This document shows, one piece after another, positions 53,899 through 64,000 of a stretch of 64,000 bases of DNA. This DNA comes from Spiroplasma ixodetis (lineage in GTDB: Bacteria; Bacillota_I; Bacilli_A; Mycoplasmatales; VBWQ01), in NCBI RefSeq assembly GCF_027923845.1, contig NZ_AP026933.1, forward strand, positions 682,001 through 746,000, given 5' to 3'. A program made the position numbers and the translations under genes. Every line of letters starts with the position of its first letter. Within the stretch, counting starts at the first letter, position 1. Below the pieces are notes generated by a model. It saw only the letters and a list, made by a program, of their open reading frames with translations. It made no database searches and had not been told where the DNA came from.

Positions 53899-54839
53899 CG
53901 AACTTCTCCCCACATGTACTTGTGGAGGAAACAATGAAATTGAATGAGTTCAATAATACTTTTCAAACTGAAAAACAATGTCTTGCATATATAGCAAGTT
54001 TGAAACAAATCAAATGTAGTAGGTGTTCTAGTTTTAATTTGAATACTTCTAATTTAAGAAGAATGAGATGTTTGAAATGTCATCAAACATTCAGTATTCT
54101 CACGGGCACTATATTTTCAAAGTCACAAACACCTTTAATATCTTGGTTTTATCTCATTTTTAGATGAATAAACACCAAACATGGAATTCCATCAACTGAT
54201 GTTGCAAAAGAATTGGGAGTGACCTTGAAAAGAGCTTGAAGAATGGGTCATAAAATCCGAAGTGCCATTGCTAAACAAAAACCTCAATTCATTGTTGAAG
54301 GCATAGTGCAAATGGATGAAATGTATCTTTCACATATGGGGTTTAAAAAACAAGGAAGATCCTTGTTGAATAAAACCTTGATTGTTGGTATTTATGAAAA
54401 AACAACCAACAATCTGATTGTGAAAGTATTGAAAAACGCAAACAGTAAAAATCTTTTGCAGTTTGCAATAAACCACATTTCTTCAAAGTGTGTTGTACAT
54501 ACTGATTTTTGAAAAGGATATCGCGATTTGAAATCGGTTTTCACTAAGCATGAAACAGTTAACCATCAAGATGGCTATGTTTCAAAAACTGGTGTAAATA
54601 CCAACCAAATTGAGTCAGTATGAAAACATATACGAAGAACATTTAAAACACATATCAAAGTTGCAAAACATCATATTCATTTATATGCAAAAGAAGCTGC
54701 ATATAAATTCAATAACATACCTAGTTTTGAAACTGTAATGCTATGTTTTATTTAAAAATGTGGGGAGAAGTTCGTAGATAGGCTTTTCTCAGCATTTATG
54801 TGATAAGATTTAAAAATAGTACATAAAGGGAGAAAAGCC
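53899..54839 (+). mobile_element. IS1595-like element, subtype 1 (941 bp)
   Basis: Duplication ATTACTTA at 53891-53898 and 54840-54847; complete ends including the right hairpin. Confidence 0.93.
53934..54755 (+). CDS. IS1595-family transposase, subtype 1, intact
   Basis: 273 aa; differs from 8911-9732 at a few positions (Arg for Thr before AWRMGHK, last residues CFI). Confidence 0.9.
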
Positions 54840-55480
54840 ATTACTTATTATTTCACAATTTGCAATAGCATCTCAAAAATTATTATTTTTTATTTTTCTT
54901 TTTAAACCAATAATTAAGAATGTTAATGACAAAATTATAGAAATAAAAATTGGAACTACAATTGTAGAAAAAATAACTGCAATTTTTAACCATAATAAAG
55001 AATAATTATAAGAATTATGAATAATATAATAACTTCCAAAATTATTAAGGCAAATATTGTTATTAGTTAATATATAATATCAACTGTATTTACTTCATAA
55101 AGTAAAACCATTATATTCATATATTAAAGGTTCTGTATTTTTAACTAAATGATTACTTTTAATAGTTACTACTTCTTTTCCATGAAATAAACCTAGTAAT
55201 AATAATCCTGCAATAATAATTAAAATAGTTAAAATAAATATTAATACAGTTATTAACTGTAATTTTTTAAGTGCTTTAATTTTCATTTTTAAATCCTCTC
55301 TAAGTTTATTTAATAAGTTTAGCATTTAATAAAATTTAATATAAGTATTTTAGTTGAAATATCTTTTAAAAAATAATAAGATGAATGTACAATTTCATAA
55401 AAATCCAAATTATTTCTTGTCTGAAATATAATAAGACTATATAGATTTAATTTATTCCGGATTTTTGACAATCACCCAAA

Positions 55481-55516
55481 AATTTCTTATAAAAAAGTAC
55501 TTTTTTATAAGAAATT
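55481..55516. repeat. Perfect 36-bp palindrome centred on GTAC
   Basis: Left arm AATTTCTTATAAAAAAGT, right arm its exact complement, with no loop. Lies 14 nt beyond the probable pcrA terminator; role unknown. Confidence 0.6.
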
Positions 55517-55530
55517 AATTAAAAATACTT

Positions 55531-55557
55531 AAAAATGTCCAAAAAATAGACATTTTT
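55531..55557 (-). terminator. Probable terminator of the pcrA operon
   Basis: AAAAATGTC / GACATTTTT stem with a nine-base loop, 14 nt past the pcrA stop on the minus strand, ending in a T run. Confidence 0.7.
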
Positions 55558-55570
55558 AATAAAAATAAAT

Positions 55571-57757
55571 TTATACAAATTTTTTAATAGCACTATGATT
55601 AGAACTAATAATTCTAATACCACCATGATTTTTATGAAAAGCAACTTGAATTTTATCAGCAATTAATTTAGTAATAATACCTTTGCCAAAAATTTCATGA
55701 ATAATTATATCTCCAACATTTCAATTATTAGTTATTTCAACCTTATCTTTATTATCAGCTTTATAGTAATTAAATTTAGAATGATTACGATTTTGATAAG
55801 TTGCTGCCATTTCTTGATGTTTGTTATTAATGATTTTTAAATATTTAAGATCTAAATCTTTTAAGAAACGAGATGGTTGTTTCATACGATCCAAGATATA
55901 TGAATATCCACCGGCACTAGATAAAAATAATCATTTTTTTGCCCTAGTAATTGAAACATAAAAAAGTCGTCGTTCTTCTTCAATTTTATCTAAGTTTTCT
56001 ATACTAGATTTACCTATTCCAGGCAAAATACCTTCATTAATGCCAACTATAAAAACAACATCAAATTCTAAACCTTTAGCACTGTGAATTGTCATTAAAT
56101 TAACGGCTTTATTAGTACTATTTTCATCTAAATCAGTATATAAACTTACTTCTTGTAAAAATGACGTTAATAATTCTTCGCCTTGTAATTCATTATTACT
56201 ACTATCATATTCAAGCAATTGTTCTAATAATTGTTGAAGATTTTCAATTCTTTCTTTTTCAAGATTATCTTCTAGTTTTTTTAAATAATTAGTTTTATTT
56301 AATAAATTTTCAACCATGTTATGTAAAGAAGTAACATCTTTGATATTAGTTTGCATCTCATTAATTAAATTAATTAAAGGTTGTAAATGTTGACGATAAT
56401 TTTTTGGTAATCCATACTGAAATTTAAATAAGTATTCATTTAAAGTTAGTGATTGTTCATTAGCAAGTAATAATAAGTTATCAATAGCTTTTGGTCCAAT
56501 TTTAGGTGTTGCATTTAAAATTCTAATCATTGATATATTATCATTTCAAACAATAATTTTTAAATATGCCAAAATGTCTTTAATTTCTTTACGTTCAAAA
56601 AATTTATAACCACCAAAAATTTTATAATTTATATTATTATTAATCAAAGCTTGTTCTAAATCTTTTGATAAATAATTATTACGATAAAGAATAGCAATTT
56701 TATTCAAATCTAAATGATATTTTAAATGAATTTTTTTAACAGTTGTTGCAACTCAATGTGCTTCTTGATCACTACTACTAGCATGATACATAACAATATC
56801 ATTACCAAGATCATTTTTAGTAAACAGTTCTTTTTCAATACGTTGAACATTATTTTTAATTAAACTATTAGCTGTATTTAAAATCTTAGTTGTTGAACGA
56901 TAATTTTGATTTAAAATAAATGTTTGTGTATTAGGAAATTGTTTAGTAAAATTCAATATTAAATTAATATTTGCTCCTCTTCAACTATAAATAGTTTGAT
57001 CGGGATCACCAACTACAGTAATATTTTTATGATTTTTAGCAAGTGACAATAAAATATTATATTGAATATCATTAGTGTCTTGAAATTCATCAACTAAAAT
57101 AAAATCAAATTTCTTTTCTCATTTTGTTAAAATATGTGGAAATTCTTTAAATAGACGTTCAACTAATAATAATAAATCATCAAAATCTAAACATGAATTA
57201 ATAAATTGATATTTTTTATACGATTCAAAAACTTTGATACGTAAAATTCACTCATCTTGATTTTGATAATCAGCTAATAATTCATCTTGAGAAAGATAAT
57301 TATTTTTTCAGTTAGAAATATTAGAACTTAATAATCTTAACTCCTGCAATTCAGCTTTATGTGAAAATTCTTTTTGAAAAATATCTTTTAATATTTTTTG
57401 TTGATCTTCTTGATCAATAATATTAAAATTATTATTAATATTTAAATGATGAATATCTCTTCTTAATATTTTGGCACATAATGCATGATAAGTAACAATA
57501 TTAACATTAATGTTGATATCATTTAAAAGTTGCATTATTCGTTCTTTCATTTCGCGTGCTGCTTTATTAGTAAAAGTTAATGCCAATATTTTTTCACTAG
57601 CAATTTTAATTACATTAATTAAGTAAGCAATTTTATATGTTATAACCCGCGTCTTTCCAACTCCAGCCCCCGCAATAATACGACATGGGCCATCAACATT
57701 AATAATTGCTTGTAGTTGTTGTTCATTTAGATTTTCTAAAAGTTTTGTTTTATCCAT
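55571..57757 (-). CDS. pcrA: ATP-dependent DNA helicase, UvrD/PcrA family
   Basis: This 728-aa superfamily 1A helicase unwinds 3'-5' in repair and replication-fork processing. In order: Q-motif LNEQQLQAI, Walker A AGAGVGKT (residues 29-36, Val where Ser is usual), LTFTNKAAREMKER, Walker B VDEFQDT, GDPDQTIYSWRG, NQNYRST, then MTIHSAKGLEFDVVF and the arginine motif YVSITRAKK. The C-terminal end carries a Tudor-like VGDIIIHEIFGKGIITKL stretch. No frame break over 2187 nt, a contrast to the IS-rich region. Length and order match PcrA. Start ATG 57757 after TAAGGATAA. Confidence 0.95.
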
Positions 57758-57792
57758 GTTATTTATCCTTAAGTTAGTAAGAGTATATACTA

Positions 57793-58488
57793 TTAAAGAC
57801 TATTTATATTTTCTAATTCGTCATCATTAATATTTCCTGGTTGAGAATAAACTAAATGAATATGTGGATCATTAACGTTAGTTAATATCTTCCGTTTATT
57901 AGTTGCAAGCGGTTTCTTGTTAATGACAAAAGTTTTATGATTACGATCAAAGAATAGCTGATGATATTTATCAATTTTAGTGACGATCATAATCCCACAA
58001 TACCAAGCAAAATCAAAACTAACTACAGAACGAATAAGAATATTTAATCAAGAATTTAAAGTACTATTACTATTAATAGTAGCAATGTTTTCATTAAAAG
58101 TCAATTTCATAAAAAGAATTATTGAAGTGGTTAATAATAAAGGAATAAAAACTAAAAATAGTTCACGATAAAAAAAATGTTTTAACTTTAAATCTTGATT
58201 TTTTTCATTTACTAATCTTATTTGAAAAATTAATTTTCCTAAAGTTTGACCCTTACATTTTCATGGAATAATAACAAAATATATAATAACAATAATTATA
58301 TTAATAATAAAAATAATTATTAATTGTCATGATTCTTGATTACCTTTATTATCTAAATAATGGATTGCTAATCCAATTATTAATGGGATTAAACTAACAA
58401 AAATCACGTCAAAAATACGTGCAATAATACGTTTTCATGTTTTAGCTATTATATATGTTTCGGTTGTATCTAATTTTTTAATATTCAT
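57793..58488 (-). CDS. RDD-family membrane protein
   Basis: The 231-aa product starts ATG 58488, four bases after the upstream stop. The N-terminal part has the RDD signature variant WKRIIARIFDVIFVSLIPLI (Arg-Asp in the first membrane segment), a second segment, then CKGQTLGKLIFQIRLVNE, typical of RDD proteins, and a further two segments. A soluble tail follows (PHIHLVYSQPGNINDDELEN). RDD proteins may be ion or small-solute transporters; the substrate here is unknown. Probably in one operon with pcrA, 35 nt downstream. Confidence 0.85.
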
Positions 58489-58492
58489 TTTT

Positions 58493-59491
58493 TTACTCTC
58501 AATATTTTGAATCATCTCTAATATTATTATCTTTAAAATATTTCTTAAAATAAGTACTTAGATCAGGAGCATAAGTGGTAAATTTATCATTTGGATTAAT
58601 AGTATTAAAATAAGAATTTTTTTTAAAATTTTTAAATTTAAATTCAATAATTTCTTTGACACGATTATATGTTTTTTCAATTAATGCAGGTTTTTTAGAA
58701 ATACTAATAAATCTTAAAAGAGTATATAGATAGTATCTAACAAAAGCATATTCCAACTCTTCATATAAAACTTTTTTAATTTTATAATTATTATAATAGT
58801 TTAAAATATGTATTCATTGATGCATTAGTTCAAAAATATTATCATTTTCCAATGTGTTATTTTTAGACGTTAATAATGTTTCATTAATTGCATAATATGT
58901 TTTACAATGTGCTAAAAATGAGTATAAAAATAAACTATCAAATTGGATTTCTTTACGAAATTGTAAATTATATTCATTAATAATACTAACTTTCATGATT
59001 TTTGTTGTTAAAACTGGTGTTGTTAAAGCAAAGACTATTTTTCCTTGTGTTGTATTTAAATTATATAATTTATTAACTTCAGTTCTAATTGTTGAATGAA
59101 AAACATTATTTATATCAAATTCATAACGAACACAATATTCAATACAATCTAAATCTTTATTATTATCTAAAATTTTATTAACTGTTTCAACAAAATTAAC
59201 GCTAAGAATTTCAGTTGGATTTAAAATAACTACATATTGTCCGGAAATATATTTAAGACCAAGATTACGACTAATGGCAATACCTGATACTTGATAATTA
59301 GTAATCATTTTTAAATTTTGTGGATATAATTTAAAATATTCACTAAATATCTCCAAATTTTCATTGTTAATGCCATCATCAACAACAACAACTTCAAAAT
59401 TAGTTTTTTTATTTACAAAAATCTTTGCTAAAAAAGAATCTAAGTGTTCGGATTCAAATGAAGTTGTATATAAAATAAAAGTTAGTAGCAT
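58493..59491 (-). CDS. GT2-like glycosyltransferase
   Basis: The 332-aa product starts at ATG 59491 after GGGAGGAAA. The N-terminal nucleotide-binding half shows FEVVVVDDGINNENL and GIAISRNLGLKYISGQYVVI, as in GT-A family 2 transferases. Where the metal-binding DxD would be expected the chain reads LNPTEIL, so it may be inactive or use another residue. The C-terminal part is helical and Lys-rich. No membrane segment. Two TGA codons are Trp. It abuts the RDD gene, suggesting an envelope-related operon. Confidence 0.78.
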
Positions 59492-59564
59492 AATAAATAT
59501 TTCCTCCCTTTTATAAATAATTATAACACTTCTTTAACAATTTTAAGTGAAGGTTTATCAACAT

Positions 59565-60380
59565 TTATTTTTTATTTTTTTGATTACTATTTTTAAGTTT
59601 ATTTTTAGATTCTAAAGTAGATTTTTCTATATTATCTGTTTCTTTAATAACTTTAACAGTCATATTTTTATGATCAAAAATAGTTTTTAAATTACCTTCA
59701 ATAATAACGGTTTCAGTATTATTAGGTTTAATAACGTTTCGCTTTGCGGGATTGGTAACTTTTTTCTTTTTTTGTCCTTTTAATATTTCTGCTCTTAATA
59801 AAGCACGTGTTTTTCTAATTTCAAATTTTTCAAATTTAAAAAGAAATGATTTAATAAACTTTTTATACGAATTAACAAAATATCGAAGTCTTTTCTTGCT
59901 TCGAGCATGATTATCATATTTTAATAAAATACAAACATAGTTTAATTCATTTCTTGCTTCTGATTCAATTAATGAATTAAAAAAACTGTGATAATTATGA
60001 CTTAAGTTATATGGTTGACCAGATATTGGACTTTTATAAGGAGTAAAACCTAGATTACCAGTAGTTTTATAATACTTAAAATCAGCAATTCGTGTTGTCA
60101 TTTGTCCCTTAGGATGTTCTGGTGATTTAATTTCTGATATTTTAAAAATATTATTTGTATCAAATTCTAAAAAATAGCAATATACCTTATGAACAAAGTT
60201 ACCTGCAGTTTTAAAAGCAATATACAAATCTACTTTTGCTTCATAATTTAAATTATCAAAAATACTAACGTATGGTTGATAAAAATCATATTTTTTATCA
60301 ATAATTTCTCATCCTTGTTTTTTAATAGTAAGTTCAATCTCATCAGCACAAATATTTGGATTTAAAATAATTTTCTTCAT
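59565..60380 (-). CDS. Conserved hypothetical protein, 271 aa
   Basis: Starts at ATG 60380 with GGAG nine bases upstream. N-terminal half is a soluble mixed fold (NPNICADEIELTIKKQGWEI, YQPYVSIFDNLNYEAKVDLY); the second half is strongly basic (KKRLRYFVNSYKKFIKSFLF, RAEILKGQKKKKVTNPAKR), ending KNSNQKNKK. No signal peptide. Basic tails of this kind suit nucleic-acid or ribosome binding, but that is inference. First gene of the run towards pcrA. Confidence 0.65.
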
Positions 60381-60901
60381 TTTCTACTCCTAACTCTAAT
60401 ATTTTCTAAGTCTATTTTATCAAATTATATATAAAGTGTGGGCTAAGAAAATTTTCCACTTTGATTAATAATTAAAGTACTTTAATTATTACTATTAAAC
60501 AGCTAACAATACATCATAAAATTATCTTTAAACTATATGAATATATCATATATTTCTACACATAATAAACATTCCTTTTTGTTCGCTAGTTATTAATTAA
60601 ATTACACCACTTACTCCTTCCAATTTTGAAAATGTTTCATGGTTATTACAAAAGAAATTTTAATCAATTTATTATTAGAAACATGAGTATTAATTGAAAG
60701 CATAGTCCCTTAACTAGCAAAATATGTTATAGTAACATTATTAATAATTTTTTAATACATAAGTCATTTTCTTCTTTTACTTTTTTATGTTTTTTATTTT
60801 ATAAATTAAGTTTTTTTGAAAAAATAATATATAACATTCTTTAAAGTACTCTATTTTTATTAGAAAATATTAATAAAAAAGGACACCTAAAAATATAATG
60901 T
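60381..60901. other. AT-rich intergenic region
   Basis: About 520 nt with only short frames. On the minus strand a 30-codon frame (MLSINTHVSNNKLIKISFVI) may be a gene relic, but I cannot assign it. Promoter elements for the operon at 60380 must lie here. Confidence 0.4.
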
Positions 60902-61052
60902 TTAATTTTCATCAGTAGTAGTTTTATTATTTAATGATGAAGAATTATTAACAACTAATTTAATTTTTTTATTTCCAACTTGATTTTTTGCATCTTTATG
61001 ATCATATCATCAATTAAGTAACAATGATAATGGTACTAAAATAATAATAAAT

Positions 61053-61993
61053 CGAACTTCTCCCCACATGTACTTGTGGAGGAAACAATGAAATTGAATG
61101 AGTTCAATAATACTTTTCAAACTGAAAAACAATGTCTTGCATATATAGCAAGTTTGAAACAAATCAAATGTAGTAGGTGTTCTAGTTTTAATTTGAATAC
61201 TTCTAATTTAAGAAGAATGAGATGTTTGAAATGTCATCAAACATTCAGTATTCTCACGGGCACTATATTTTCAAAGTCACAAACACCTTTAATATCTTGG
61301 TTTTATCTCATTTTTAGATGAATAAACACCAAACATGGAATTCCATCAACTGATGTTGCAAAAGAATTGGGAGTGACCTTGAAAAGAGCTTGAAGAATGG
61401 GTCATAAAATCCGAAGTGCCATTGCTAAACAAAAACCTCAATTCATTGTTGAAGGCATAGTGCAAATGGATGAAATGTATCTTTCACATATGGGGTTTAA
61501 AAAACAAGGAAGATCCTTGTTGAATAAAACCTTGATTGTTGGTATTTATGAAAAAACAACCAACAATCTGATTGTGAAAGTATTGAAAAACGCAAACAGT
61601 AAAAATCTTTTGCAGTTTGCAATAAACCACATTTCTTCAAAGTGTGTTGTACATACTGATTTTTGAAAAGGATATCGCGATTTGAAATCGGTTTTCACTA
61701 AGCATGAAACAGTTAACCATCAAGATGGCTATGTTTCAAAAACTGGTGTAAATACCAACCAAATTGAGTCAGTATGAAAACATATACGAAGAACATTTAA
61801 AACACATATCAAAGTTGCAAAACATCATATTCATTTATATGCAAAAGAAGCTGCATATAAATTCAATAACATACCTAGTTTTGAAACTGTAATGCTATGT
61901 TTTATTTAAAAATGTGGGGAGAAGTTCGTAGATAGGCTTTTCTCAGCATTTATGTGATAAGATTTAAAAATAGTACATAAAGGGAGAAAAGCC
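61053..61993 (+). mobile_element. IS1595-like element, subtype 1 (941 bp)
   Basis: Duplication TAATAAAT at 61045-61052 and 61994-62001, complete ends. Confidence 0.93.
61088..61909 (+). CDS. IS1595-family transposase, subtype 1, intact
   Basis: 273 aa, same sequence type as 53934-54755 including the final CFI. Confidence 0.9.
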
Positions 61994-62333
61994 TAATAAA
62001 TATTAATAAACAACCAATACTTTATAAAATAGTCATTGAATTAGGATTAATAAGAATTTCTCTTAGTCCTTTTATTGCATAACTAAATGGTAAAAAATTA
62101 TACATTACTTGAAAAAACTTGGGTTCTAATTCAACAGGAAAAGTACCACTTGATGAAGAAAGTTGTAATATTAAAAGAATAACAATTAAAAATCTACCTA
62201 AATCATGATTAGGAAACATGTGAGCAATTGATTGAACAACCAAGTCAAAAATAATTGCTATTAATCACATGTATAAAAACATTTGTCAAAAACGTTGTCA
62301 TAAATCAATATTATTAAATAATAGTAATAATGA

Positions 62334-63706
62334 GAGGCTTTTTAATAATCTGTGTATCTTTGTTTTACAAAGTTACTAATTTAGATTAATTCTGTCTTCA
62401 AATTTTATCATAAAATGAGCAATTGCTGTATTTCAATTTTGAATAGGCAATGTTCATTTTTTTGTTATATTTTCAATTACCAAGTAAAATATTTTGAAAA
62501 CTGCCATATCATTAGGAAAAACTTTTTTATTTCTGATGATTTTTCGTAATTGACTATTAACAGATTCAATAGCATTTGTAGTATAAATCACTCTTTTGAT
62601 TTCTACTGGATAACTAATAAAAACCATTAAATTATCTCAATTTTTATATCAAGATTTAGTAATTTGAGGATATTGTTTATTTCATTTACTTTCAAACGAT
62701 TCTAAAGCTTGCATTGCTTGTTCTTCACTACATGCACTATAAATTGGTTTTAAATCTGCAACTAGACCTTTTCGATGTTTGTATGAAACATATTTTAAAC
62801 TATTTCTAATTTGATGAACAATGCATAATTGATGTTCTGTTTTAGGATAAACTGATTGTATTGCTTCTGACATGCCTGTTAAATTATCACTACAAGCAAT
62901 AAGAATATCATTTAAGCCACGATTTTTCATTTCTGTGAAATTAGATAATCAAAACTTAGAACCTTCATTTTCACTAATTCATAATCCTAAAACATCTTTT
63001 TGCCTTCTAAATCAACTCCTAATGCTATATAAACTGATTTGTTAATAATCCGTTTATCTTGTCGTACTTTAACTACTATACAATCAAAATAAACAATAGG
63101 ATAAATACTTTCTAATGGTCGATTTTGTCATGCTTTAACATCATCAATAACATCATCAGTAATTTGACTAATAACACTTTCACTAATATCAGCACCATGA
63201 TATAACTCTTGCAACTGCATTCTAATGTCAGATAATGTCATTCCTTTTGCATATAAAGAAAGAACTTGTTGATCAAAACCATCAAATCTTCTTTGCCTTT
63301 TAGGAACTATTACAGGAGTAAAATTACTATTGCGATCTCTTGGTACATCAATTTCAATTTTACCTTGTTGAGTTATTAATTTTTTTGAACTTGTACCATT
63401 ACGAGCATTTTCAGTAGTACTATGTTGATTTTTTTCATATCCTAAATAATTTTGCATTTCAGAATTCAACATTTTTTCAACTAATCTTTTTGTTAATTCT
63501 TTATATAAACCGCCAGGTTTAAAAACTGTTGTTAAATCTTCAGTATTTTCTAGTAATAAATCTACTGCTTTTGATATTGGATCATTATTATTAAAGTTAT
63601 CTTTTTTAGCCATCTGTAACTCACTCTTTCTAGTCATTTAATTATATTTACTAGAATTAATTAAACATAGTTATTTTTGTAAGTTACACAGATTACTAAA
63701 CATTTC
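62334..63706 (-). mobile_element. IS256-like element (1373 bp), inverted
   Basis: Right end GAGGCTTTTTAATAATC at 62334, left end GTTTAGTAATC region ending CATTTC at 63706. The flanks (TAATAATGA, CCTCTTGG) do not match, so one side has been rearranged. Confidence 0.9.
62376..63637 (-). pseudogene. IS256 transposase, one-base frameshift
   Basis: About 420 codons from ATG 63637. The N-terminal 169 codons are open and keep the full A run near 63380. The only break is near 63000 (five T instead of six, in the LEGKKDVLG codons). All three catalytic regions are present. Confidence 0.88.
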
Positions 63707-63930
63707 CCTCTTGGAAAATCATGTTTTAATTCAAGTTGAGTTTTATATTCTATAATTTCTTTTTGTGAAGTTTATCAACTGATTAATAAATTTTGTAGTT
63801 TTGATTCAGCAAAATTAATTTTTATACTTTGACTTTTCTTACCAAAATATCTTCTGCCTAATGCAGAAAGATAATAAATATTTTTGGTTGTAAGTTTATT
63901 TACTAAAATTAATTTTTAATATCTCTTTTT
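63707..63930 (-). pseudogene. Degraded gene fragment
   Basis: On the minus strand it reads VNKLTTKNIYYLSALGRRYF, then KKSQSIKINFAESKLQNLL and IIEYKTQLELKHDFPRG up to the IS256 end, with a TAA breaking the frame. The LTTKNIYYLSALG stretch vaguely recalls winged-helix replication-relaxation proteins, but this is weak. Confidence 0.35.
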
Positions 63931-64000
63931 GTTACACTATTTTTTAGACATTTGTTCATGATATTAAACCAGGAACAGCAATTGAAAGAATTTATAAATT
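63931..64000 (-). mobile_element. IS3 orfB remnant
   Basis: ACTATTTTTTAGACATTTG and TTCATGATATT match the end of orfB in the other IS3 copies (YHEQMS-KK stop) with several differences; the element continues beyond the window or is only a relic. Confidence 0.45.

Larger units (their letters stand above)
53876..55286 (-). pseudogene. Two-TM membrane protein, interrupted by IS1595
   Basis: ATG 55286 has GAGAGG upstream (an in-frame ATG at 55325 has none). First membrane segment LITVLIFILTILIIIAGLLL, an external loop with TIKSNHLVKNTEPLIYEYNG, a second segment (AVIFSTIVVPIFISIILSL), and a short tail. IS1595 (53899-54839, duplication ATTACTTA) sits nine codons before the end; removing it gives CEIISNYYIH and TAA 53876-53878 in frame. 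It converges with the UPF0236 gene. Function unknown. Confidence 0.6.
55287..55570. other. Intergenic region with palindrome and terminator
   Basis: Apart from the 36-bp palindrome and the pcrA terminator listed separately, this AT-rich stretch shows no gene. Confidence 0.5.
60902..62333 (-). pseudogene. YhgE/Pip-like membrane protein, C-terminal part, broken
   Basis: From the IS256 joint at 62333 the frame reads LYMWLIAIIFDLVVQSIAHM, then LILQLSSSSGTFPVELEPKF and FLPFSYAIKGLREILINP, strongly like the C-terminus of YhgE/Pip (ABC-2 type) proteins. An in-frame TAA follows MTIL (near 62022; a CAA-to-TAA change would explain it); then SIGCLLIFIIILVPLSLLLN continues across an IS1595 and ends with a hydrophilic tail at TAA 60902-60904. 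So it is truncated, nonsense-mutated and IS-interrupted. Confidence 0.7.

Noticed and set aside
60381-60901. tRNA or other RNA gene in the intergenic gap
   Set aside because: No cloverleaf, CCA end or conserved TFC-loop sequence found here or elsewhere in the window.
1-64000. Repeated blocks as a CRISPR array
   Set aside because: The repeats are IS termini and duplicated segments of hundreds to thousands of bases, not short regularly spaced repeats, and no cas gene is present.

Overview
The window reads as chromosomal DNA of a Spiroplasma-like mollicute. It is very AT-rich, and TGA must be read as tryptophan throughout: conserved Trp positions in IleS, LspA, PnuC, PcrA and every transposase are TGA. 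Gene boundaries below use translation table 4, so most genes are much longer than a standard-code reading suggests. Species cannot be fixed from the sequence; the heavy IS load, transporter content and exported small proteins would suit an arthropod-associated Spiroplasma (inference).

Layout. 1-5200 (+): ileS (3' part, frame-broken), lspA, an rluD-type pseudouridine synthase, a 174-aa protein and a polytopic membrane protein, closed by a bidirectional terminator. 5210-7088 (-): tsaE, pnuC and a Nudix gene. 7310-55000 is an insertion-sequence archipelago with nested, tandem, truncated and duplicated copies of at least seven families: IS1595-like (937-941 bp, 8-bp target duplications), IS3/IS150-like (about 1.2 kb, TG...CA ends), a second IS3 type, IS5-like (862-864 bp, TAA targets), IS30-like (1077 bp), IS256-like (about 1.37 kb), an IS1202/ISNCY-like element with a passenger gene and a 16-bp target duplication, and UPF0236/ISLre2-like elements. 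Accessory genes lie between them: a DUF3626-like protein, scattered Nudix fragments, small exported proteins, coiled-coil/membrane proteins and a large surface protein. 55571-60380 (-) returns to ordinary chromosome: pcrA/uvrD helicase, an RDD membrane protein, a GT2-like glycosyltransferase and a conserved hypothetical. 60902-64000 holds a truncated YhgE-like gene with an IS1595 in it, an IS256 copy and degraded sequence.

Two direct segmental duplications shape the middle: about 30456-37809 matches 43180-49580, and about 18604-23318 matches 37492-41325. They differ mainly by single IS insertions, so empty and filled sites can be compared and element ends fixed exactly. One Nudix gene was split by IS5: its 5' half with its leader lies at 52216-52455 and its 3' half at 34496 and 47219, pointing to IS5-mediated rearrangement.

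Nearly every broken reading frame is explained by one missing base (rarely one extra) in an A/T run of 4-8, including in ileS, which should be essential. This is either a homopolymer length error of the assembly or real slippage. I annotate genes as the sequence reads, mark these breaks, and do not treat each as proof of a dead gene. Most promising for novelty are a roughly 130-nt leader shared by two unrelated genes, a Nudix/60-aa/exported-protein cassette, the DUF3626-like protein with its hairpin leader, the IS1595 right-end hairpin that also occurs alone, and the cargo-carrying IS1202-like element.
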